This document shows positions 22,421-33,862 of a stretch of 64,000 bases of DNA, piece by piece. The stretch lies in NCBI RefSeq assembly GCF_038502225.1, contig NC_091369.1, positions 13,778,969-13,842,968 on the forward strand. The letters are read 5' to 3'. The stretch is from Cherax quadricarinatus (lineage: Eukaryota > Arthropoda > Malacostraca > Decapoda > Parastacidae). The position numbers and the translations under genes were made by a program. Numbering within the stretch: position 1 is the first letter of the stretch; each line of letters opens with the position of its first letter. The notes beneath the pieces are model-generated. The model was not told where the DNA came from. It did not search any database and worked only from the letters and a program-made list of their open reading frames with translations.

Positions 22421-22676
22421 TCAACTTGTCGGTTTTCAAAACCATTCATCACACGTATAGCGTGTATGATCACACACTGACGCTCTGAGGTACCGTCATA
22501 TGCAGTCCGTTTACCTTATTTAATTATCGTCAGCTAATTATACATAAACGTAGGTTTTTATACGTTTAATCTTACCTTGTTTAACCTGGATAACTTGTTC
22601 CTTAACTTTAAGTAAAACCCCTTGCACCGAATAAGTTCACTGTGATGTTTGTTATATGTAGCAGGTCTTATTATCA

Positions 22677-24496
22677 AGGAGTGTCTGTGTTACCTGGGAG
22701 TGTCTGTAGTACTTGGAAGTGTGTGTGTCACCTGGGAGTGTCTGTGTTACCTGGGAGTGTCTGTGTTACCTGGGAGTGTCTGTGTTAGCAGGAAGTGTCT
22801 GTGTTACCTGGGAGTCTCTGTGTTACCTGGGAGTGTCTGTGTTACCTGGGAATGTCTGTGTTACCTGGGAGTGTCTGTGTTACCTGGAAGTGTCTGTGTT
22901 ACCTGGAAGTATGTGTGTTACCTGGGAGTGTCTGTATTACCTGGGAGTGTTTGTGTTACCTGGAAGTGTCTGTGTTACCTAGGAGTGTCTGTGTTACCTG
23001 GTAGTGTCTGTGATACCTGGAAGTTTCTGTGTTACCTGGGAGTGTCTGTGATACCTGGAAGTTTCTGTGTTACCTGGGAGTGTCTGTGTTACCTGGGAGT
23101 GTCTGTGTTACCTGAGAGTGTCTGTGTTACCTGGGAGTGTCTGTGTTACCCGGAAGTGTCTGTGTTACCCGGAAGTGTCTGTGTTACCTGGGAGTGTCTG
23201 TGTTACCTGGAAGTGTTTGTGTTACCTGGGAGTGTGTGTTACCTGGGAGTGTCTGTGTTACCTGTGTCTGTGTTACCTGTGAATGTCTGTGTTACCTGGA
23301 AGTGTCTGTGTTGCCTGGGGGTGTCTGTGTTACCTGGGAGTTTCTGTGTTACCTGGGAGTGCCTGTGTTACCTGGGAGTGTCTGTGTTACCTGGGAGTGT
23401 CTGTGTTACCTGGGAGTGTCTGTGTTACGTGGGAGTGTCTGTGTTACCTGGGAGTGTCTGTGTTACATGGGAGTGTCTGTGTTACCTGGGAGTGTCTGTG
23501 TTACCTGGAAGTGTATGTGTTACCTGGAAGTGTCTGTGTTACCTGGAAGTGTCTGTGTTACCTGGGTGTGTCTGTGTTACCTGGAAGTGTCTGTGTTACC
23601 TAGGAGTGTCTGTGTTACCTAGGAGTGTCTGTGTTATCTGGAAGTGTCTGTGTTACCTAGGAGTGTCTGTGTTACCTGGGAGTGTCTGTGTTACCTGGGA
23701 GTGTCTGTGTTACCTGGGAGTGTCTGTGTTACCTGGGAGTGTCTGTGTTACCTGGGAGTGTCTGTGTTACCTGGGAGTGTCTGTGTTACCTAGGAGTGTC
23801 TGTGTTACCTAGGAGTGTCTGTGTTACCTGGGTGTGTCTGTGTTACCTGGAAGTGTCTGTGTTACCTGGAAGTGTCTGTGTTACTTGAAAGTGTCTGTGT
23901 TACCTGGGAGTGTCTGTGTTACCTGGGAGTGTCTGTGTTACCTGTGTCTGTGTTACCTGGGAGTTTCTGTGTTACCTGGGAGTGTCTGTGTTACCTAGGA
24001 GTGTCTGTGTTACCTGGGAATGTCTGTGTTACCTGGGAGTGTCTGTGTTACCTGGGAGTGTCTGTGTTACCTGTGAGTGTCTGTGTTACCTGGGAGTGTC
24101 TGTGTTACCTGGGAGTGTCTGTGTTACCTGTGTCTGTGTTACCTGGGAGTTTCTGTGTTACCTGGGAGTGTCTGTGTTACCTGGGAGTGTCTGTGTTACC
24201 TGGGAATGTCTGTGTTACCTGGGAGTGTCTGTGTTACCTGGGAGTGTCTGTGTTACCTGGGAGTGTCTGTGTTACCTGTGTCTGTGTTACCTGGGAGTTT
24301 CTGTGTTACCTGGGAGTGTCTGTGTTACCTGGGAGTGTCTGTGTTACCTGGGAGTGTCTGTGTTACCTGGGAATGTCTGTGTTACCTGGGAGTGTCTGTG
24401 TTACCTGGGAGTGTCTGTGTTACCTGTGAGTGTCTGTGTTACCTGGGAGTGTCTGTGTTACCTGGGAGTGTCTGTGTTACCTGGGAGTGTCTGTAA
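22677..24496. repeat. 1.8-kb 19-bp minisatellite, ~95 copies
   Basis: Unit TGTCTGTGTTACCTGGGAG with frequent GGA/GAA and TAGG variants. Shortened units (TGTCTGTGTTACC) recur at about 23,262, 23,940, 24,130 and 24,270. Around the last three the same variant order (GAGTTTC, GAGTGTC, GGAATGTC) repeats, which shows segmental duplication of about 170 bp blocks. The stop-free frames in all three phases are artefacts. Confidence 0.98.
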
Positions 24497-24684
24497 TAGC
24501 TGGGGGTCACCACTAAATTTCCTTATATTCAGTAACTCTCTCTTTCCACAAGAGAATAAACGCAGACAACATACTGAAAGTAATACTTAATAATTGCTTT
24601 ATTGTTTTCCAATGTTCGTTACCGATATTATCCAATATACACTCTCTTTAATTAGCTAGTTGATTTTCCACTATTTTAATTGTT

Positions 24685-24780
24685 TTATTAACACATCGTC
24701 CGTCTCCCACCAAGGCAGGGTGGCCCGAAAACGAAACTTTCATCATCATTCACTCCATCACTGTCTTGCCAGAGGCGCAC
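24685..24780 (-). mobile_element. RTE-type LINE 3' UTR fragment
   Basis: The minus strand reads CTCTGGCAAGACAGTGATGG, then GGGCCACCCTGCCTTGGTGG and GACGGACGATGTGTTAAT, the terminal segment of the RTE 3' UTR. Flanks 24,497-24,684 and 24,781-25,040 are unrecognised. Confidence 0.8.
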
Positions 24781-25044
24781 GCTTACACTACATAGTACAT
24801 TATTATTACGATTTTCCCTACGGTTCTTTAGTGAAGATTTAATCCTTGGGTTTGGGATTTGGTTCGCCTCCTAGGGAGTCACTGGGGGTGATAGAATGTG
24901 TTGTCTAAGCCACTCACTAGATGTCTATACAGGTTATTGTAAATATTTAGGTACTTCTGTATAGTCAGGAGTGTAAAACACATAGCAGAAGATGAAGTTT
25001 TTATTTTAGTTAATCTTCGTGTCTCTTTAAGTAGGACTCTATCA

Positions 25045-25182
25045 AGTTTATAAGTCTGTCAGCAACTACTCGTTTACTAGATCTATGTGTCAGTTACTAG
25101 AGGTGTTTGTCAGTCACTAGATCTATGCGTCAGTCACTAGGTCTGTTTGTCATTCACTGGATCTAAACGTCATTCAGTGCAT
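25045..25182. repeat. ~22-bp imperfect tandem repeat
   Basis: About five units like GTCAGTCACTAGATCTATGC with much divergence. Confidence 0.7.
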
Positions 25183-25234
25183 TTCTTGTAATGTTGGGAA
25201 ATCCGATATGCTAGACTTCACTGGATAGAAACCG

Positions 25235-25316
25235 AATGCCCCGCATTCTCTCCCAGGCGCTGTATGACCCATACAGGTTTAGCGATCCTCCCCCTGAATG
25301 TAATAACAATAATAAA

Positions 25317-25362
<46 letters not shown>
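25235..25362 (+). mobile_element. (AAT)n-tailed retroposon, plus-strand copy
   Basis: CCCAGGCGCTGTATGACCCA, then TTTAGCGATCCTCCCCCTG, then an (AAT)n tail (25,308-25,362). This orientation shows the trinucleotide at the 3' end, as at 61,081. Bases 25,363-25,669 are unrecognised. Confidence 0.78.
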
Positions 25363-25364
<2 letters not shown>

Positions 25365-25669
25365 CTGAGATGATTTAACATTCTTGTAATTTTTGGCTGG
25401 CGTAACCTTCTCTGAGTTTGCCTAATTCCACCACCAACAACAAACACAACACTCGCTCTTCTCCCCTCCAGTCCGTCAGTTTGTCTTCTTATGGAATCTT
25501 GCCTACCACTCGACTCCAGTTTAGACAGCACAGTTTATAGTTTCTTTAAGCCTTGACTGCCATTCTTCGCATGTTAAGAGCCTCCAGCGAAAGGTTATTG
25601 GAGAATTTGCTGAGCACTTAACTTTGAATGCTCCTGTTGTGCTTAAACTCCGGTCTGTGGCTGATACGC

Positions 25670-25835
25670 TAGGTTAGGTTAGGTAAGATATGCCAGGAAA
25701 CAGGATAAGTGTTTCCTGTGGCGGGTCTTAGTCATATGATGACTCGCAGCTGGAGCTTTTGGTCATTTGACCGAGACCTTCCACTGGCTTACCCCTTTCC
25801 CCCACTACCACTTTAAAAAATATGGTTATACATAT
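25670..25835 (+). repeat. TTAGG-headed dispersed repeat, copy 3
   Basis: AGGTTAGGTTAGGTAAGATA at the left, then AGGAAACAGGATAAGTGTTT, GATGACTCGCAGCTGGAGC, TTTTGGTCATTTGACCGAG and TGGCTTACCCCTTT. Same order as copies 1 and 2. Confidence 0.82.
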
Positions 25836-25957
25836 CACCACTGCTTCTCCTAGGTTAGTTTATGTTTTTTAAAGACTTCCAACAACGCACAGGTCTTTAC
25901 GGCTACACATCACTTATCATATAAATGTCATACAATACCGACAATTTGCTGATTAAG

Positions 25958-26195
25958 ACAATGTGCAACACTGAGGAATCTTTGTTGTCAAGATATTTCT
26001 CCTGCGCTGCAGGTTTCTTCAGTCGAATACAACGCTGGAGACAGTTGAAGTGGAGAGGTAATTTTGACGTGATCAGTCTCTCGGCCCTTGATTTAATTCA
26101 GTGGTATGAGGACTGGGACATATTAGAGCCAGCTGCTGGGAACCGTCTGGACGAGTCCCGGCTCACCTAGTAGCAAATAAGCACATGTGTGATAG
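25958..26195. mobile_element. foldback-element relic
   Basis: Left end CAATGTGCAACACTGAGGAA and CTTTGTTGTCAAGATATTTC, with a GCAGGTTTCTTCAGTCG step. The right end reads AAGCACATGTGTGATAG. The central arms are diverged. Confidence 0.6.
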
Positions 26196-26227
26196 TAAAC
26201 TGTTGGGTGTGGCAACGAGCTCAGTCA

Positions 26228-26309
<82 letters not shown>

Positions 26310-26440
26310 TAAACGCATGGAGAAACAAACCCTTAAAGGTTATACAGCGCCTGGGGAACAGAATGCAAACAGATTTGATTAGAAAAAGAGTAGGGTGTCT
26401 CTAATTCCTCAGATCAGGACCCCTGTCCCTCTCGCCTTGA
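26228..26440 (-). mobile_element. (AAT)n-tailed retroposon with AAT/ATT palindrome
   Basis: An (AAT)n run joined to an (ATT)n run (26,228-26,309). The body follows: AAACCCTTAAAGGTTATACA, GCGCCTGGGGAACAG and a later CCTCAGATCAGGACCCCTGT. On the minus strand the trinucleotide is the 3' tail. Bases 26,441-26,709 are unrecognised. Confidence 0.7.
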
Positions 26441-26709
26441 AAAAGCATACAAAAAAAAAAATCCTGACCGCTGGTCAAAACAGAGGGTGAAAGTGGCTCT
26501 TTAGCCCCGGCTTCTCGCCGGCACAACTGGCAAGCCAAACTTTTCTCACTAACAAGCTCAACTGCAGTAGGAATTACAACTGTGTCCGGAACTTTCGTCA
26601 CGGTCGTGTACTCTCCTCGGCCAGGACTCTGCCAGACCAGTATTACTCAGCATTAAGGTGAAATACAATAAAGAATGAGCACGTCTTTTATTCTAATTTT
26701 AATTATTAT

Positions 26710-26810
26710 TACTTAATGCAACGACCGTCTCCTGCCAATGTAGGGTGACCCGAAGAAGAAAGTACATTCACCAATTTTCACTCAATTACTGTCTTTCCAG
26801 GAGTGTGCTG
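26710..26810 (-). mobile_element. RTE-type LINE 3' UTR fragment, diverged
   Basis: Plus strand AACGACCGTCTCCTGCCAAT-, GTAGGGTGACCCGAAG and ATTACTGTCTTTCCAGGAG align with the inverse of the RTE tail at 42.8 kb. Confidence 0.65.
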
Positions 26811-26824
26811 ATATCGCTATCAGC

Positions 26825-26825
<1 letters not shown>

Positions 26826-26910
<85 letters not shown>
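26826..26910. repeat. (TA)n microsatellite
   Basis: TA run with one AAATA interruption near its left end. Confidence 0.98.
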
Positions 26911-26911
<1 letters not shown>

Positions 26912-26941
26912 TAAAAGATGGGGTGGTAGGGGAAGTGGAAT

Positions 26942-27080
26942 ATTCTGCTCGACGCATGGCAACGTGATCTGTTTTGTCCGACGCATGGCAGCGTCATCTG
27001 TTTTGTCCGACACATGGCAGCGTCATCTGTTTTGTCCGACACATGGCAGCGTCATCTGTTTTGTCCGACGCATGGCAACC
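26942..27080. repeat. 29-bp tandem repeat, about 5 copies
   Basis: Units containing TTTTGTCCGACGCATGGCAG and CGTCATCTG. Alternating ACGCATGG and ACACATGG variants. No gene. Confidence 0.93.
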
Positions 27081-27265
27081 TGACCTGGCTTGTCTTAACA
27101 AAGTACTCTACCAAATATCGAGATTATAATGCTTCGCCAAGATGCTTGTCCTCCACATTTGCAATACAGTCTCATTTTAAAACGTCTGTGTTTGACGTTT
27201 TGCACGACGTCAGCCATTGCACGTTTCTCCCAATTTCATATTTTATTAATTTTTAGTTTCGTTAA

Positions 27266-27310
27266 TTGTTATTATTGCATTGGCTCGGAAGCGCTAAATT
27301 CGAAGAATTG
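27266..27310 (-). mobile_element. short (AAT)n-retroposon fragment
   Basis: TTATTATTGCATTGGCTCGG followed by AAGCGCTAAATTCG matches the body-tail junction of the family. Confidence 0.4.
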
Positions 27311-27369
27311 GAGATCAAAGATTCAAGCCTAAATCTTTAGTTACATTAAGCTGATTATGCTTAGAAATA

Positions 27370-27590
27370 GGCTAGGTTAGCTTAGCTTAGCTTAGTCTAG
27401 GTTTGGTTAGTTTAGGTTAGGTTAGCTTAGATTAGGTTAAGTTAGCTTAGGTTTAGTTAGTTTAGGTTAGGTTAGGTTAGGTTAGCTTAGGTTAGCTTTG
27501 TTTTGGTTAGTTTAGTTTAGTTTAGGTAAGCTTAGGTTAGGTTAGGTTAGGTTAGGTTAGGTTAGGTTAGGTAAGGTTACTTGGTTACTT
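27370..27590. repeat. degenerate interstitial TTAGG array
   Basis: GGTTA-type pentamers with GCTTA and GTTTA variants over 220 bp. The cleanest run is seven or more consecutive TTAGG near 27,535-27,575. It is not at a chromosome end here. No TTAGG-family body follows it, unlike at 13.45 and 25.67 kb. Confidence 0.88.
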
Positions 27591-28627
27591 GCTCTTATAA
27601 AAATAAGTAATATAAGCTAAAACAAGCTGTGATACGTCTGGCAACGTGGTACCAGTGAAAAAATCGTCAACTTGAAATAGTTATCGTGTATCACTCTTTG
27701 TGTGTGAATGAGCTGACAGTTGTTGCCGAGCGTGCGAAAGTGCACGAAAGAGATAAAATAAGAAAATTGAAAAATTATGGAAAAATATGTTTTCTTATCG
27801 AAAAATAATGCATAATTATGGCAATATGTTGATGTAATTATCTTGTTTCTATCATATTTCTAAGCATGTTTTCCAAAAAATGTTATTTTTTTTTTTGTTC
27901 TTGCTGTCATGAAAAAGACATGATGGCAATTCACTTTTTTTATTTACTCCAAAAATTACGATTTTTATGATCGTTTCATTCTAAATACACCACTATACTG
28001 CAACTTCTCTGAGGACTCCATTCAACATGTGTTAAGGTGTGCGACATACTGAAATGTGGCGCGCCATCACCGTAGAGTTTTACGGAAAACATAATACATG
28101 TATATGAATAACTCAGGAATAAGTTATTGACATTATTTTCCATTTTTGGCGAAAAGTATTTATAGGAGTGTCATGATTTTTGCACACGTTATTGAGTAAT
28201 GATGGTTCTACTAGCATGCAAAGGGGCTTTGCGATATTTTTTACCGCTTTGTTTTCACTGATTGTTTTTCTCCCCCAAAAAAATCCTTAAAAAATATTAA
28301 AATTCAGCATGTTTTATTATGCAATCTATTGACATTTTCGCTCAAACGGCGTTGATACCAAGATTATCTATCCATCGTCTTTCATCTGAAGTCAACTAAA
28401 GCATTGTACATTTTACCAATTATGCAGAAAAGGGAGAGTTTTTATGCCATATAGAATAGTGCACAATTTATTTTTTTCTATATATCTTTTAAGGCAAAAA
28501 GTCACTACAAACACAGTGTGTAGGCTTCAAGTACTGCTTAAAACACTGTAAAAATTTCATTGAAATTGGGCCAAAAATGAAAAAAAAAGTTACTTCGCTA
28601 ACTAAACCAAATTTAAACTAGATGTGT
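27591..28627. other. unrecognised AT-rich spacer
   Basis: About 1 kb with no tandem repeat, no long open frame and no family shared with the rest of the window. It is one of the few stretches that might be single-copy. Confidence 0.5.
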
Positions 28628-28935
28628 GAGACAAGTGTGTGCAACATTTTGGTGGGTTTATTGACGAGACATTTCGCCTGCTCAGTAGGCTTCTTCAGTC
28701 GCAACACATAAGAAACATCAGAAGTCGTGGAGATGTATAAATTCGGTGATCAGTTCTTCAGCCTGGAGAAGAATTAAGTTTGGGGTCAGTCCCTCAGAGT
28801 TGCTGGGTGTTCAACACCAAAGCTTCACTACTTCTGTTGTCTCTCTTGTATCTTGACTGAAGCAGCAGCCAGCGGAGTGGGCGAAACGTCGGGTCAGTAA
28901 AGATACCAGACTGTTGCACATGTGTCTTGCTCATC
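28628..28935. mobile_element. foldback element, diverged
   Basis: The left end has GACAAGTGTGTGCAACATTT and TTCGCCTGCTCAGTAGGC. The right end has GTGGGCGAAACGTCGGG, AAAGATACCAGACTGTTGC and ACATGTGTCTTG. The centre carries the usual CAGCCTGGAG and GGTCAGTCCCTCAG blocks. Confidence 0.78.
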
Positions 28936-28939
28936 TATT

Positions 28940-29492
28940 TCTCAGTATTGTATACCATTAATACTGTATACCATTAATACTGTGTACCATTAATACTGTA
29001 TACCATTAATATTGTATACCATTAATATTGTATACCATTAATAATGTATACCATTAATATTGTATACCATTAATGTTGTATACCATTAATATTGTATATC
29101 ATTAATACTGTATACCATTAATATTGTATACCACTAATATTTTATACCATTAATATTGTATACCATTCATATTGTATACCATTAATAATGTATACCATTA
29201 ATATTGTATACCATTATTGTTGTATACCATTAATATTGTATATCATTAATACTGTATACCATTAATATTGCATACCATTAATACTGTATACCATTAATAT
29301 TGCATACCATTAATACTGTATACCATTAATATTGCATACCACTAATATTTTATACCATTAATATTGTATGCCATTAATACTGTATACCATTAATATTGTA
29401 TACCATTAATATTGTATACAATTAATGTTGTATACCATTAATATTGAATACCATTAATATTGAATACCATTAATACCGTATGCCATTAATAT
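28940..29492. repeat. 16-bp minisatellite, about 34 copies
   Basis: Unit ACCATTAATATTGTAT with ACTG/GTTG/TTTT variants, starting within about 10 bases of the right end of the preceding foldback element. Confidence 0.97.
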
Positions 29493-29514
29493 AATACAGC
29501 ATAACCGAATAGGC

Positions 29515-29600
29515 GGAACTCCCTTATCATCATTATTAGTATTATCACAACTAAGCTCTAAACCCACAATGGTCATACAGCTCTGCCAAATTTCCTTAAA
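29515..29600 (-). mobile_element. (AAT)n-retroposon fragment
   Basis: ATCATCATTATTAGTATTAT, then AAGCTCTAAACCCACAATGG and TCATACAGC, an older copy of the body-tail junction. Confidence 0.5.
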
Positions 29601-29715
29601 TAATGGACTTTTCAGATTTTTTTTTGGGGGGGGGAACAGATTGATATACACATTTTTTCATTAACAATGATGTAATATATTTTATTTTTGCACCTAACCT
29701 AAGTTTATCTAACGT

Positions 29716-29717
<2 letters not shown>

Positions 29718-29789
<72 letters not shown>

Positions 29790-29808
29790 TAGATAGATAG
29801 ATAGATAG
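29718..29808. repeat. (TA)n-(GATA)n microsatellite
   Basis: TA run passing into about six GATA units that end exactly where RTE copy R1 begins. Confidence 0.97.
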
Positions 29809-31730
29809 TAAGGGAGAAAAAGTTAGCATATGAGAAGTTTTTACAAAGTAGAAGTGATGCAAGTAGGGAAGAGTATATGGAGAAAAAGAGAGAGGTTAAG
29901 AGAGTGGTGAAGCAATGTAAAAAGAGAGCAAATGAGAGAGTGGGTGAGATGTTATCAACAAATTTTGTTGAAAATAAGAAAAAGTTTTGGAGTGAGATTA
30001 ACAAATTAAGGAAGCCTAGAGAACAAATGGATTTGACAGTTAAAAATAGGAGAGGAGAGTTATTAAAAGGAGAGTTAGAGGTATTGGGAAGATGGAGGGA
30101 ATATTTCGAGGAATTGTTAAATGTTGATGAAGATAGGGTAGCTGTGATTTCGTGTATATGGCAAGGAGGAATAACATCTTGTAGGAGTGAGGAAGAGCCA
30201 GTTGTGAGTGTGGGGGAAGTTCGTGAGGCAGTAGGTAAAATGAAAGGGGGTAAGGCAGCCGGGATTGATGGGATAGAGATAGAAATGTTAAAAGCAGGTG
30301 GGGATATAGTTTTGGAGTGCTTGGTGCAATTATTTAATAAATGTATGGAAGAAGGTAAGGTACCTAGGGATTGGCAGAAAGCATGCATAGTTCCTTTGTA
30401 TAAAGGCAAAGGGGACAAAAGAGAGTGCAAAAAATATAGGGGGATAAGTCTGTTGAGTATACCTGGTAAAGTGTATGGTAGAGTTATTATTGAAAGAATT
30501 AAGAGTAAGAGGGAGAATAGGATAGCAGATGAACAAGGAGGCTTTAGGAAAGGTAGGGGATGTGTGGCCCAGGTGTTTACAGTGAAACACATAAGTGAAC
30601 AGTATTTAGATAAGGCTAAAGAGGTCTTTGTGGCATTTATGGATTTGGAAAAGGCGTATGACAGGGTGGATAGGGGGGCAATGTGGCAGATGTTGCAGGT
30701 GTATGGTGTAGGAGGTAGGTTACTGAAAGCAGTGAAGAGTTTTTACGAGGATAGTGAGGCTCAAGTTAGAGTATGTAGGAAAGAGGGAAATTATTTCCCA
30801 GTAAAAGTAGGCCTTAGACAAGGATGTGTGATGTCACCGTGGTTGTTTAATATGTTTATAGATGGGGTTGTAAGAGAAGTAAATGCGAGGGTCTTGGCAA
30901 GAGGCGTGGAGTTAAAAGATAAAGAATCACACATAAAGTGGGAGTTGTCACAGTTGCTCTTTGCTGATGACACTGTGCTCTTGGGAGATTCTGAAGAGAA
31001 GTTGCAGAGATTGGTGGATGAATTTGGTAGGGTATGCAAAAGAAGAAAATTAAAAGTGAATACAGGAAAGAGTAAGGTTATGAGGATAACAAAAAGATTA
31101 GGTGATGAAAGATTTGATATCAGATTGGAGGGAGAGAGTATGGAGGAGGTGAATGTATTCAGATATTTGGGAGTGGACGTGTCAGCGGATGGGTCTATGA
31201 AAGATGAGGTGAATCATAGAATTGATGAGGGGAAAAGGGTGAGTGTTGCACTTAGGAGTCTGTGGAGATAAAGAACTTTGTCCTTGGAGGCAAAGAGGGG
31301 AATGTATGAGAGTATAGTTTTACCAACGCTCTTATATGGGTGTGAAGCATGGGTGATGAATGTTGCAGCGAGGAGAAGGCTGGAGGCAATGGAGATGTCA
31401 TGTCTGAGGGCAATGTGTGGTGTGAATATAATGCAGAGAATTCGTAGTTTGGAAGTTAGGAGGAGGTGCAGGATTACCAAAACTGTTGTCCAGAGGGCTG
31501 AGGAAGGGTTGTTGAGGTGGTTCGGACATGAAGAGAGAATGGAGCGAAGCAGAATGACTTCAAGAGTGTATCAGTCTGTAGTGGAAGGAAGGCGGGGTAG
31601 GGGTCGGCCTAGGAAAGGTTGGAGGGAGGGGGTAAAGGAGGTTTTGTGTGTGAGGGGCTTGGACTTCCGGCAGGCATGCGTGAGCGTGTTTGATAGGAGT
31701 GAATGGAGACAAATGGTTTTTAATACTTGA
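29809..31730 (+). pseudogene. RTE-type reverse transcriptase, nonsense-mutated (R1)
   Basis: The reading frame is open from the truncation point (val-arg-glu-lys-lys...); the first ATG at 29,877 is internal. In order it has the linker gly-arg-trp-arg-glu-tyr-phe-glu-glu-leu-leu, the gly-lys-ala-ala-gly-ile-asp-gly motif (about 30,250-30,275), and val-pro-leu-tyr-lys-gly-lys-gly-asp. Next are phe-met-asp-leu-glu-lys-ala-tyr-asp (about 30,635-30,665), gly-leu-arg-gln-gly-cys (about 30,810) and the catalytic Phe-Ala-Asp-Asp (about 30,958-30,972). A TAA at 31,269-31,271 replaces a CAA present in R2 and R3. The same frame continues afterwards to the shared stop at 31,728-31,730 through leu-arg-trp-phe-gly-his and gly-arg-gly-arg-pro-arg-lys. 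Catalytic residues are intact, but the stop and missing endonuclease make it inactive. Confidence 0.93.
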
Positions 31731-31968
31731 CGTGCTGTTGGAGTGTGAGCAAAGTAACATTTATGAAGGGGTTCAGGGAAACCGGCAGGCCGGACTTGAG
31801 TCCTGGAGATGGGAAGTACAGTGCCTGCACTCTGAAGGAGGGGTGTTAATGTTGCAGTTTAAAAACTGTAGTGTAAAGCACCCTTCTGGCAAGACAGTGA
31901 TGGAGTGAATGATGGTGAAAGTTTTTCTTTTTCGGGCCACCCTGCCCTGGTGGGAATCGGCCAGTGTG

Positions 31969-31970
<2 letters not shown>
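29809..31970 (+). mobile_element. RTE-type LINE R1, 5' truncated
   Basis: Insertion comprising the RT and C-terminal coding region plus a 240-bp 3' UTR ending GGTGGGAATCGGCCAGTGTG-ATAATA, then a TA array. The 5' part with the endonuclease is missing. By eye it is very similar to R2 and R3 throughout the shared region, 3' UTR included, so the family was active recently. Confidence 0.93.

Positions 31971-32052
<82 letters not shown>
31971..32052. repeat. (TA)n microsatellite
   Basis: TA run continuing the 3' tail of R1 and leading into a MITE fragment. Confidence 0.98.
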
Positions 32053-32057
<5 letters not shown>

Positions 32058-32221
32058 TGCATTAAATTTATTTAATGTTACTTAAAATCAATGATATATT
32101 TTTTTGCCGTTATGTTCAGAATGATTTTTGCAGATTTGCGGTAAAAAATATGACTCTGCTTATTCGGCAGAAAACACCCTTGCGGAATAAGCCAGACTCG
32201 CCGGTTCGGCTTATTCGGCAC

Positions 32222-32225
<4 letters not shown>
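32053..32225 (-). mobile_element. MITE fragment M4
   Basis: Right portion of the MITE family. TTCAGAATGATTTTTGC leads to two internal TTATTCGGCA copies and the terminal TTATTCGGCACGACA. Left end missing. A CA array starts inside the final ACA. Confidence 0.75.

Positions 32226-32284
<59 letters not shown>
32222..32284. repeat. (CA)n microsatellite
   Basis: CA run directly after the MITE terminus. Bases 32,285-32,770 are unrecognised. Confidence 0.98.
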
Positions 32285-32286
<2 letters not shown>

Positions 32287-32765
32287 ATACACAACTCAGC
32301 AATCATGCGTAGATACAAAAAGGTAATTCCACACATCGGAATATCCAAATTTGCACGAACGCGCATTCAAACACAAATGTACAAATGAACAGTCACATCC
32401 ACACGCAGAAATATCCACAGCAATTATGCACAGATACAAAAATACCGGAGACCCGGCAATAAATGTGTCACTAGCAACCCAATGGTGGCGACAATTTACA
32501 ATCACGAATATTACGGCTGTTGGTCCGCCATCACTGCCCTTGATTAAAGAACTCACAATATTTTTGTTTCCACGTTATGCGTTATGATGATGTATTTCCC
32601 CTACATACTCCTCATTCACAAAAAATGTAATATTCTCGAAAACAATGTTAATTTTGGATTGATTATTTTGCTGCAATTTCTATCGTATGTATTTCCTGCT
32701 ATACACATCGTGCGATGTGTATTTTTTCCGATGTGACAGTCGCTTGTAGTGTTGTATATTGCGTT

Positions 32766-32770
<5 letters not shown>

Positions 32771-32842
<72 letters not shown>
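32771..32842. repeat. (CA)n microsatellite
   Basis: CA run preceded by TATATATA. Nothing else is recognised up to 33,026. Confidence 0.98.
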
Positions 32843-32847
<5 letters not shown>

Positions 32848-33026
32848 GCTTCACAACAGTGAGAGTGAATATTTAGAATTACTAAACAGCTACTCACCTA
32901 TGGATAACCAGCGTTAGTCGCTATATATTAATGCTATCGAATAAACAAGGTGTAATTGGCACTTGTCAGTGCTCAATAATAACCTACATGGAGACAGAAA
33001 CTGAGGAGATTAATTAATCTGTTTAT

Positions 33027-33071
33027 TTCGACCCTCTTCTGCTGAAGAGGATCCCAGAAGGAGGTCGAAAT
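33027..33071. repeat. imperfect hairpin
   Basis: TTTCGACCCTCTTCT and AGAAGGAGGTCGAAA are inverted copies about 15 bp long with one mismatch, separated by 15 bases. Similar in style to foldback elements but not the same sequence. Confidence 0.75.
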
Positions 33072-33117
33072 ATTCAGATAGATCAAACTTTTGAGTTTCG
33101 ACCTCCATGTCTACCTG

Positions 33118-33418
33118 TCTACCTGCCTACCTGCCAGTTCCAGAACTGGCTTGGTACTGCATCATGTGCTTACTTGCAGTCCAAGAAGATGCAATTCACC
33201 TGTCCCTATTTGTCTTGTTCAGCTTCTGCTACTCGGCTATAGAACTCTCACAACATACTCTGGTAAGTTGTTAAAACAGAATTTTCTATCCCTATAGCTA
33301 TGCTGGTCTTTGGTGAGGAATTTACTGTATATCTAAGCACTCAATTCTCCTTTTTTAAGACCTCAATAATTTTACGAGGAATGTATGTCGGAGATACTGG
33401 TCTGTAATTCAGTGCCCC

Positions 33419-33420
<2 letters not shown>
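33118..33420 (-). pseudogene. Jockey/CR1-like RT fragment J4, old
   Basis: Minus-strand fragment aligning with J3 around 7,780-8,070. TTGCAGTCCAAGAAGATGCA corresponds to the leu-asp-cys-lys block, and GATACTGGTCTGTAATTCAG to the upstream block. Several stops. Its 5' break is at the TG array starting 33,421. Confidence 0.75.
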
Positions 33421-33502
<82 letters not shown>

Positions 33503-33555
33503 ACGTACGTGCGTGCGTACGTGCGTATGTCCTTGCGTGCATGCGTGTGCGTGTT
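33421..33555. repeat. (GT)n with CGTA/CGTG extension
   Basis: Pure GT to 33,499, then GCGTACGTACGTGCGTGCGT and related tetramers to about 33,553. Confidence 0.96.
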
Positions 33556-33824
33556 CTCTCTTGTCCCCTTGGCATGATGTTATGCTTACGTCGATATCTT
33601 GGGAAGTCTGAGTTGATGATGATAGGTGATTACTGGGGTGTTGGCGTTGATGATGGAAGATGATGACTATGCTTCTGGCACTGATGATGGCAGTTGATGA
33701 TGGTGAATCCAGCGTTGATGGTGACAAGTGTGGAGGAGGAGGAGGCGGGGGAGAAAGAAAATCTTTAATTCTCTAAGAGGAATACGAAGTCTCCTGACGC
33801 GAATCTTGGTCATACTTGGACTCT

Positions 33825-33825
<1 letters not shown>

Positions 33826-33862
<37 letters not shown>

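Noticed and set aside
22649..23812. 387-codon frame rich in Cys/Leu/Val/Trp
   Set aside because: Read-through of a 19-bp minisatellite. All three phases give the same pattern because 19 bp shifts the frame each unit.
27370..27590. true telomere end
   Set aside because: TTAGG units are degenerate and unique sequence follows on both sides, so the array is interstitial.
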